A stretch of 39,706 nt of DNA, from positions 1 to 39,706 of the forward strand of contig DATKPD010000005.1 of NCBI GenBank assembly GCA_035524315.1. The letters run 5' to 3'. The first letter of the stretch is position 1, and each line of letters begins with the position of its first letter. A program made the translations under genes and the position numbers. Under the pieces are notes generated by a model. The model ran no database searches. It worked only from the letters and a program-made list of their open reading frames with translations, and was not told the DNA's origin. Origin of the DNA: BOG-938 sp035524315. GTDB taxonomy: Bacteria; Pseudomonadota; Alphaproteobacteria; Caulobacterales; Caulobacteraceae. Below are positions 35,898-39,706 of this stretch, piece by piece.

Positions 35898-36785
35898 ATG
35901 GCCCTATTGCCCTACGATGATCGCGACGGCTGGATTTGGCTGGACGGCCAATTTGTACCGTGGCGCGACGCGAAGGTGCACCTGCTGACCCACGCGCTGC
36001 ACTACGCCTCGGCGGTGTTCGAGGGCGCGCGCATGTACGGCGGAGAGATCTACAAGCTGCGCGAACATTCCGAACGTCTGCATCGCTCCGCCAACATCCT
36101 CGACTTCGAAGTTCCCTACAGCGTGGAGGAACTCGACCGCGCCTGCAAGGAAACCGCCGAACGGATGGGTCTTGAGGACTGCTACGTGCGTCCCATCGCC
36201 TGGCGCGGGCCCGAAGCCATGGGCGTGTCGGCCCAGGCGACCAAGATCCACGTGGCCGTGGCCTGCTGGGAGTGGCCCAGCTACTTCAATCCTGAGGAAC
36301 GCAAGCGCGGCGTGCGCCTGACCCGCGCCAAGTACAGCCGACCGGCGCCCTTCACCGCCCCGACCGAGGCCAAGGCGTCGGGTCTCTATATGATCTGCAC
36401 CATCTCCAAGCACCTGGCGGAGAAGGAGGGCTATACCGACGCCCTGATGCTCGACTGGCGCGGCTACGTCGCCGAATCGACCGGCTCGAACATCTTCCTG
36501 CTGCGCGACGGGGCCCTGCACACGCCCACGCCGGATTGCTTCCTCAACGGCCTGACGCGCCAGACCGTGATCGCCCTGGCGCGCGCCAAGGGCATCGAGG
36601 TGATCGAGCGGCACATCCATCCGGACGAACTGGGCACCTTCAGCGAGGTGTTCCTCACTGGCAGCGCCGCCGAGGTCACGCCCGTGGGCGAGATCGCCGA
36701 GCACAACTATCAGCCGGGCCAGATCACGCTCGAACTGGCCGACGACTACAGTCGCCTGGTGCGGCGCCAGCTTCAGCCCGCCTGA
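35898..36785 (+). CDS. ilvE: Branched-chain amino acid aminotransferase
   Basis: PLP enzyme (fold type IV) interconverting Leu, Ile and Val with their 2-oxo acids. The 295-residue protein has HALHYASAVFEGARMY, YVRPIAWRG, the PLP-binding K159 in PTEAKASGLYM, EGYTDALMLDWRGYVAEST followed by GSNIFLL, and VFLTGSAAEVTPV. K159 occupies the same number as in E. coli IlvE. The start is firm from GGAAGGAG 9 bp upstream. Its last 62 bp overlap the convergent flavoprotein gene. Confidence 0.97.
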   Translation: MALLPYDDRDGWIWLDGQFVPWRDAKVHLLTHALHYASAVFEGARMYGGEIYKLREHSERLHRSANILDFEVPYSVEELDRACKETAERMGLEDCYVRPIAWRGPEAMGVSAQATKIHVAVACWEWPSYFNPEERKRGVRLTRAKYSRPAPFTAPTEAKASGLYMICTISKHLAEKEGYTDALMLDWRGYVAESTGSNIFLLRDGALHTPTPDCFLNGLTRQTVIALARAKGIEVIERHIHPDELGTFSEVFLTGSAAEVTPVGEIAEHNYQPGQITLELADDYSRLVRRQLQPA

Positions 36786-37887
36786 TCGCCGGCTGGGGTA
36801 TCCGGGTCAGACTGGCGGCGGCCGAGATCAGTTGCGGCCGGGCCCTGACCGCCGCCATCGCCGCGGCCTGACCGGGCCCGCGCACCAGGGCGTGCGACAG
36901 CAGGCTCGCGCCCCGGACCCTCAGGCCGATGCCGCGCGCCATCTCGCGTGAGTAGGCGGCCACATCGCCGCCCTGTAGATGAATGCGCGCCGCCAGGGCG
37001 GCCGAATGCAGGGCGATGGCCACGCCGTCGCCGGCGAACGACGGGATCACCGCGGCCTGATCGCCCAGGGGCCAGGGCCCCTCTGTCCGCCGCGCCACCA
37101 GGCCGTAGGGGATCGCGGCCAGGGCCAGGGGCCTGGGCCACAGCGGTGCGGCGCCCGTCAGTCGCCGGTCGAGCAAGGCGCAATCGGCGCGGGCCGAGGC
37201 CAGCACAGCCGGCCATGCGCCCAATTGTGAGAGCCGTTGGCGGCGCACCACCAGGCACAGGTTGGCCAGGCCGTCCTCGATCGGCTCCAGCCCCAGATAG
37301 CCGCCGCCGAACAGCATGAGCTCCACCGCGCCGCTCAGGGCCTCGGTTTGGCTGGGCGCCAGCCGCCAATGCATCTTGAACGCCGCCAGGTCGCCGTGCA
37401 GGCCGGCCGGCCGGGGAAAGCCGCGCAGGTCGTGCTTGCCCACGCCCAGAAACGCCTCGCCGCCTCGGGCCGCGCGGCCGTCGTCGGCCTCGGCGCGCCA
37501 GCCCCCGGCGTCCGGGCGCAGCGCGCGCACGCGAAATCCGCGCACGACCTCGGCGCCCTCCGCCTGGGCCAGACCGATCAGCGCTTCGTCCAGGCGACGG
37601 CGCGACAGGCTCAGCGCGGCGAAGGGCAGGGCGCTCTCGGCCACGTCGCGCCCGCGCGACAGCCGCGCGCGGCCGATCGGAACGGCGCCCAGCGCGGCCA
37701 GGTCGAGGCCCAGCGCCTCCAGCGCCTCGACCGCCTCACCGCTGAGAAATTCGCCGCACACCTTGTCGTGCGGCCCGCGTCGCCGCTCCAGCAGGGCGAC
37801 GGGGCGCCCCGCGCGGGCCAGACGGACCGCCAGGGCCGCGCCCGCCGGCCCGGCGCCGACAATCAGGGCCGGCCCGCGCCTAGACAC
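36724..37887 (-). CDS. FAD-dependent oxidoreductase, geranylgeranyl-reductase-like family
   Basis: A 387-residue flavoprotein. Motifs: dinucleotide-binding start ALIVGAGPAGAALAVRL, the DKVCGEFLSGEAVE segment of geranylgeranyl-reductase and related oxidases, and the second FAD motif LGDQAAVIPSFAGDGVAIAL. It starts with GTG at 37887, overlapping the end of the methyltransferase gene by 8 bp; the long open frame beyond has no start or homology. Similar flavoprotein-methyltransferase pairs stand beside type III polyketide synthases in some bacteria, but no such gene is present here. The C-terminal 20 codons run opposite the end of ilvE. Substrate unknown. Confidence 0.88.
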   Translation of the reverse strand: MSRRGPALIVGAGPAGAALAVRLARAGRPVALLERRRGPHDKVCGEFLSGEAVEALEALGLDLAALGAVPIGRARLSRGRDVAESALPFAALSLSRRRLDEALIGLAQAEGAEVVRGFRVRALRPDAGGWRAEADDGRAARGGEAFLGVGKHDLRGFPRPAGLHGDLAAFKMHWRLAPSQTEALSGAVELMLFGGGYLGLEPIEDGLANLCLVVRRQRLSQLGAWPAVLASARADCALLDRRLTGAAPLWPRPLALAAIPYGLVARRTEGPWPLGDQAAVIPSFAGDGVAIALHSAALAARIHLQGGDVAAYSREMARGIGLRVRGASLLSHALVRGPGQAAAMAAVRARPQLISAAASLTRIPQPAIRRAEAGAAPGDCSRRPVRA

Positions 37888-38617
37888 CGGCGACCTTGGA
37901 TACGCACAGCCTGAAGGGGAAGCGGGCGCGCACCTCAGCGCCCGCGACGCCCGCCGCCTCAAGATAGCCGCGCCAGTCGGGCGGGCGGAAGGCGCGCCGG
38001 ATCGACACCGGCCCGTCATGGCCGACGAATGGGTGCCACCGGGCCACGCGCGCCAAAAGCGCGAACCCGGCCCACGACAGCGGATGGCGTTCCAGGTCAT
38101 TGACGAACCAGCCGACGGCGGCCCGCCGGTCCATCCAGGCCAGGAAGCGCACCAGCTGCGCGTCGTCCAGGTGGTGGGTGAACAGGCTGCTCAGGATCAC
38201 GTCCGCCGGGCCGTCGTAGTCGAAGGCGTCGCAGGTGGTCCAGGCGATGGCGGGGGCCGAATCGCTAGCGGCGCCGGCCGCCCTCGCGGCGAAGGGATTG
38301 CGGTCGATGCCGATCAGCCGCGCCGCCAGGCCGCGCCGCGCGGCCCAGCGCGCGATCCGTCGCAGGCCGTCGCCATAGCCCGAGCCTACGTCCACGATGA
38401 CCAGCGGCCTATCCTTGGGCCACAGACCGGCTTGGTCCAGCCGGGCCAGGAACGCCAGGGTCGGCCGGTGCGTCATCGTCACGGCGTTGGCCTTGGCCAG
38501 ATCGCGCAGACAGCCCTCGAAGGTCTCGAATCCCACAGCCTCGTCGTCCATCCATTCCGCCTCGTGGGCGCGGCGGGAGAAGTCGGGCAGGGCGCGGGCG
38601 GCCATCTGGGGTCTCAT
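37880..38617 (-). CDS. Class I SAM-dependent methyltransferase
   Basis: A 245-residue protein. Motif I is VIVDVGSGYGDGLRRIARW, an acidic end of strand 2 lies in LIGIDRNPFA, and ADVILSSLFTHHLDDAQLVRFL gives motif II/III, as in UbiE-like small-molecule methyltransferases. It is coupled to the flavoprotein gene by an 8-bp overlap, so both probably act on the same lipid or aromatic product. The start is uncertain: ATGs at 38641, 38617 and 38605 are all in frame and none has a strong ribosome binding site; 38617 is a compromise. Confidence 0.85.
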   Translation of the reverse strand: MRPQMAARALPDFSRRAHEAEWMDDEAVGFETFEGCLRDLAKANAVTMTHRPTLAFLARLDQAGLWPKDRPLVIVDVGSGYGDGLRRIARWAARRGLAARLIGIDRNPFAARAAGAASDSAPAIAWTTCDAFDYDGPADVILSSLFTHHLDDAQLVRFLAWMDRRAAVGWFVNDLERHPLSWAGFALLARVARWHPFVGHDGPVSIRRAFRPPDWRGYLEAAGVAGAEVRARFPFRLCVSKVAGV

Positions 38618-38763
38618 GGGCGGAATCGCCGTCCAGATCATACGCCGTCATCCGGGCAAAGTTCACGGCGGCCCGGGCGGTGGGCGCCCAGACCCTGGGC
38701 GAACCGTTAATTTTGCGCCGCGTGCGGCGGCGCCTTGTAAGTCTGCCGCCCTAATTTGAACCT

Positions 38764-38795
38764 TTGACGGACTAAAAACGTTTGGGTTGTCTATT
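38764..38795 (+). promoter_or_regulatory. Candidate promoter of the small membrane-protein gene
   Basis: TTGACGG (38764-38770) matches the Caulobacter housekeeping -35 consensus TTGACGS in a locally AT-rich stretch. The following -10 is weak (TCTATT at 38790-38795, spacing 20), so only the -35 is persuasive. The ATG at 38851 follows about 55 bp later with AAAGGGGAAG as ribosome binding site. Confidence 0.35.
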
Positions 38796-38850
38796 GGTGT
38801 GTCTAGGGATCGGGGCTTGTCCCGCGCACGACGGAAAAGGGGAAGTCCTC

Positions 38851-39105
38851 ATGGCCAAGGCTGTACCCACGACAACGCGTCCGGTCGCGACGGCGGCGGG
38901 CGTTTACCGACCGCGCACCTCGTCGATCCTCGCGGGCATGGCCTTCCTGTTCCTCGCCATCGTCGGCGCCGTGGGCGTCGACTGGGCCGAGGGACCGGCC
39001 ATGGTCCTGGGCGAGGTCGCGGGCATCGTCGCCCCGGTGGTGCTGATCGGCTTGGCCGGCCTGATCATTTATCGTATCTGCCAGCGCGCGTCCGACCAGG
39101 GCTGA
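38851..39105 (+). CDS. Small two-helix membrane protein, unknown function
   Basis: An 84-residue protein with a polar Thr-Pro-rich start (MAKAVPTTTRPVATAAG) and two hydrophobic segments, about residues 29-46 and 50-75, ending in a short polar tail (CQRASDQG). The ATG is preceded by AAAGGGGAAG. In-frame TTG and GTG codons upstream extend the frame to 38782 but lack a binding site. No family recognised. It stands alone between a divergent methyltransferase and a tRNA gene. Confidence 0.72.
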   Translation: MAKAVPTTTRPVATAAGVYRPRTSSILAGMAFLFLAIVGAVGVDWAEGPAMVLGEVAGIVAPVVLIGLAGLIIYRICQRASDQG

Positions 39106-39144
39106 TCCGAACGCAGCGGTCTTGCCGCACAAGCCATGCTTCCG

Positions 39145-39159
39145 GCGCGCGCGCGCGCG
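39145..39159. repeat. CG dinucleotide run
   Basis: Alternating GC over 15 bp lies just upstream of the tRNA gene. Such runs can slip during replication and can adopt Z-form under supercoiling; no function is claimed. Confidence 0.7.
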
Positions 39160-39183
39160 TGCTAACCGCAGGCGTGCTCCGGC

Positions 39184-39259
39184 GGGCCCGTAGCTCAATG
39201 GTTAGAGCCGGCCGCTCATAACGGTCTGGTTGGGGGTTCGAGTCCCTCCGGGCCTACCA
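39184..39259 (+). tRNA. tRNA with CAT anticodon, probably tRNA-Ile2 (lysidine-modified)
   Basis: A complete cloverleaf of 76 nt with encoded CCA: acceptor GGGCCCG (39184-39190) with CGGGCCT (39249-39255, first pair G-U), D stem GCTC/GAGC, anticodon stem GGCCG/CGGTC with loop CTCATAA (anticodon 39217-39219), variable loop TGGTT, T stem GGGGG/CCCTC with TTCGAGT. CAT may mean Met or the AUA-reading Ile. The pairs C4-G69 and C5-G68, which are TilS determinants of tRNA-Ile2, and the short D loop AATGGTTA favour Ile2. A TTTTT run (39266-39270) follows. Confidence 0.93.
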
Positions 39260-39270
39260 CGCACGTTTTT
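39249..39270. mobile_element. Probable junction (att-like boundary) of an integrated element at the tRNA 3' end
   Basis: The chromosomal side is an intact tRNA gene; immediately beyond its CCA the content changes to tiny overlapping frames on the opposite strand that have no counterpart in core neighbourhoods. Integrases often recombine within the 3' half of tRNA genes and restore the gene. The other end and any integrase lie outside the window, so the element is inferred, not shown. Confidence 0.45.
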
Positions 39271-39373
39271 GAGGCCTGATTTCATTGGCCTTGGCGGTCG
39301 GGATGACGGTCGTCACCCGGTCCAGGTTGTTCAGCTTGAGCAGGAGGCTCTTGGTCTTGGCGTGGACGATCAT
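39254..39373 (-). pseudogene. Truncated N-terminal fragment, possibly of a phage SNF2-type helicase, ending in the tRNA 3' end
   Basis: A 39-codon frame starts with ATG at 39373 (overlapping the previous stop as ATGA) and reads MIVHAKTKSLLLKLNNLDRV and then TTVIPTAKANEIRP. From memory, this resembles the first 30 residues of SNF2-like helicases carried by phages and prophages of alphaproteobacteria, where a long helicase domain follows. Here the frame ends after RAW at a TAG formed by the acceptor stem of the tRNA, and the final Trp codon is the complement of the tRNA's CCA. This looks like a gene cut off at an attachment site. Identity as helicase needs a search. Confidence 0.5.
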
Positions 39374-39510
39374 CGGCGTAACAGACGCCTCAGGCGTTGC
39401 CACCAATTAGGCCGCGCCGGCGTCTTGACGATCTCCTGGCGCCGGTCCGCGCGGGCGAGCTTCTCCAGGAAGTCCGGGTCGGGCGTGACGTTGGGATCGA
39501 AGGGCTGCAT
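39370..39510 (-). CDS. Tiny protein of unknown function in a coupled cassette
   Basis: A 46-residue frame starting at ATG 39510, which shares a base with the upstream stop (TGATG), and ending in the ATG of the next frame. The protein begins MQPFDPNVTPDPDFLEKLAR and ends in a strongly basic WWQRLRRLLRR tail, which could be nucleic-acid binding or an amphipathic helix. The tight stop-start overlaps on both sides support real translation, as in phage early operons. No homology recognised. Confidence 0.55.
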   Translation of the reverse strand: MQPFDPNVTPDPDFLEKLARADRRQEIVKTPARPNWWQRLRRLLRR

Positions 39511-39706
39511 CAGCTCAGCGCCTGACTGCGCGCCTCGAGGTGCAGCGCCAGGAACTTCCAGGTCTCGTCATTGTCCTTGGCGCGGGGGATCTTGACCACC
39601 TCGATGTCGTGCGGGCGCACCTTGTATGACACCAGGAAGCCCCCCGACGCCAGCGTCGGCTCGGGCTCCAGAGGGGCGATCTTAATCAGGACGATCCTTT
39701 GCTTGG
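39510..39706 (-). CDS. Hypothetical protein, C-terminal part (runs off the right edge)
   Basis: The last 64 residues of a minus-strand gene that enters from beyond the window. It includes VLIKIAPLEPEP, GGFLVSYKVRPHDIEVVK, IPRAKDNDETWKFLAL and HLEARSQALS. No known domain recognised. Its TGA shares one base with the ATG of the following 46-residue frame. Orientation, small size of the neighbours and position beside a tRNA suggest it belongs to the same integrated element. Confidence 0.55.
   Translation of the reverse strand, partial: KQRIVLIKIAPLEPEPTLASGGFLVSYKVRPHDIEVVKIPRAKDNDETWKFLALHLEARSQALS

Overview
The window is chromosomal DNA of a GC-rich alphaproteobacterium, most likely a member of the Caulobacteraceae (Caulobacter or Phenylobacterium type). 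This rests on the high GC content, the alphaproteobacterial forms of the housekeeping proteins (long Ctc-type L25, three-gene bc1 operon, RpoC without large insertions) and neighbourhoods typical of the order, such as lgt-midA-pgeF beside ubiK-ybjN-proC. It was assigned by eye; no database was searched. Coding density is very high and no stretch longer than about 300 bases lacks a gene.

Region 1 (1-4.5 kb): the end of rpoB and all of rpoC, closed by a 12-bp hairpin terminator, then a small HExxH protein. Region 2 (5.0-9.3 kb): a minus-strand operon ygfZ-tag-rnhB (Fe-S/folate repair factor, DNA glycosylase, RNase HII), a divergent family-9 glycosyltransferase, and convergent pyrC. Region 3 (9.4-10.8 kb): an exported protein made of five four-cysteine repeats, with its own terminator. 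Region 4 (11-18.8 kb, plus strand): GNAT, CoA-type Nudix and CCA-adding enzyme; an exported protein of unknown function; rplY-pth-TPR protein-ychF; a dienelactone hydrolase. Region 5 (18.8-22.7 kb, minus): apt with a small membrane protein, and petABC (Rieske, cytochrome b, cytochrome c1) ending in a strong terminator. Region 6 (22.9-24.9 kb, plus): trmL-hemF and a CENP-V/GFA-type zinc protein coupled to hemF. Region 7 (24.9-26.2 kb, minus): a TPR protein fused to a PRMT7/PRMT9-like arginine methyltransferase domain, in DNA of lower GC than its surroundings. Region 8 (26.4-31 kb, minus): lgt-midA-pgeF-prs and a glutamine amidotransferase. Region 9 (31.1-33.3 kb, plus): ubiK, ybjN, proC and a short membrane protein. 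Region 10 (33.3-35.8 kb, minus): a MarR regulator, an OmpR-type response regulator and a histidine kinase with overlapping ends, matching the PetP-PetR arrangement of Rhodobacter. Region 11 (35.9-39.1 kb): ilvE, a flavoprotein-methyltransferase pair, and a small membrane protein. Region 12 (39.18-39.7 kb): a CAT-anticodon tRNA, read as tRNA-Ile2, directly abutted by three tiny coupled minus-strand reading frames that look like the edge of an integrated phage-type element.

Most of the window is core metabolism and information processing. The parts most worth a second look are the TPR-PRMT protein, the tRNA-bounded element at the right edge, the five-repeat cysteine protein, the tandem hairpins in front of rplY, and the possible regulatory link between petP-petR and the petABC operon lying about 11 kb away.
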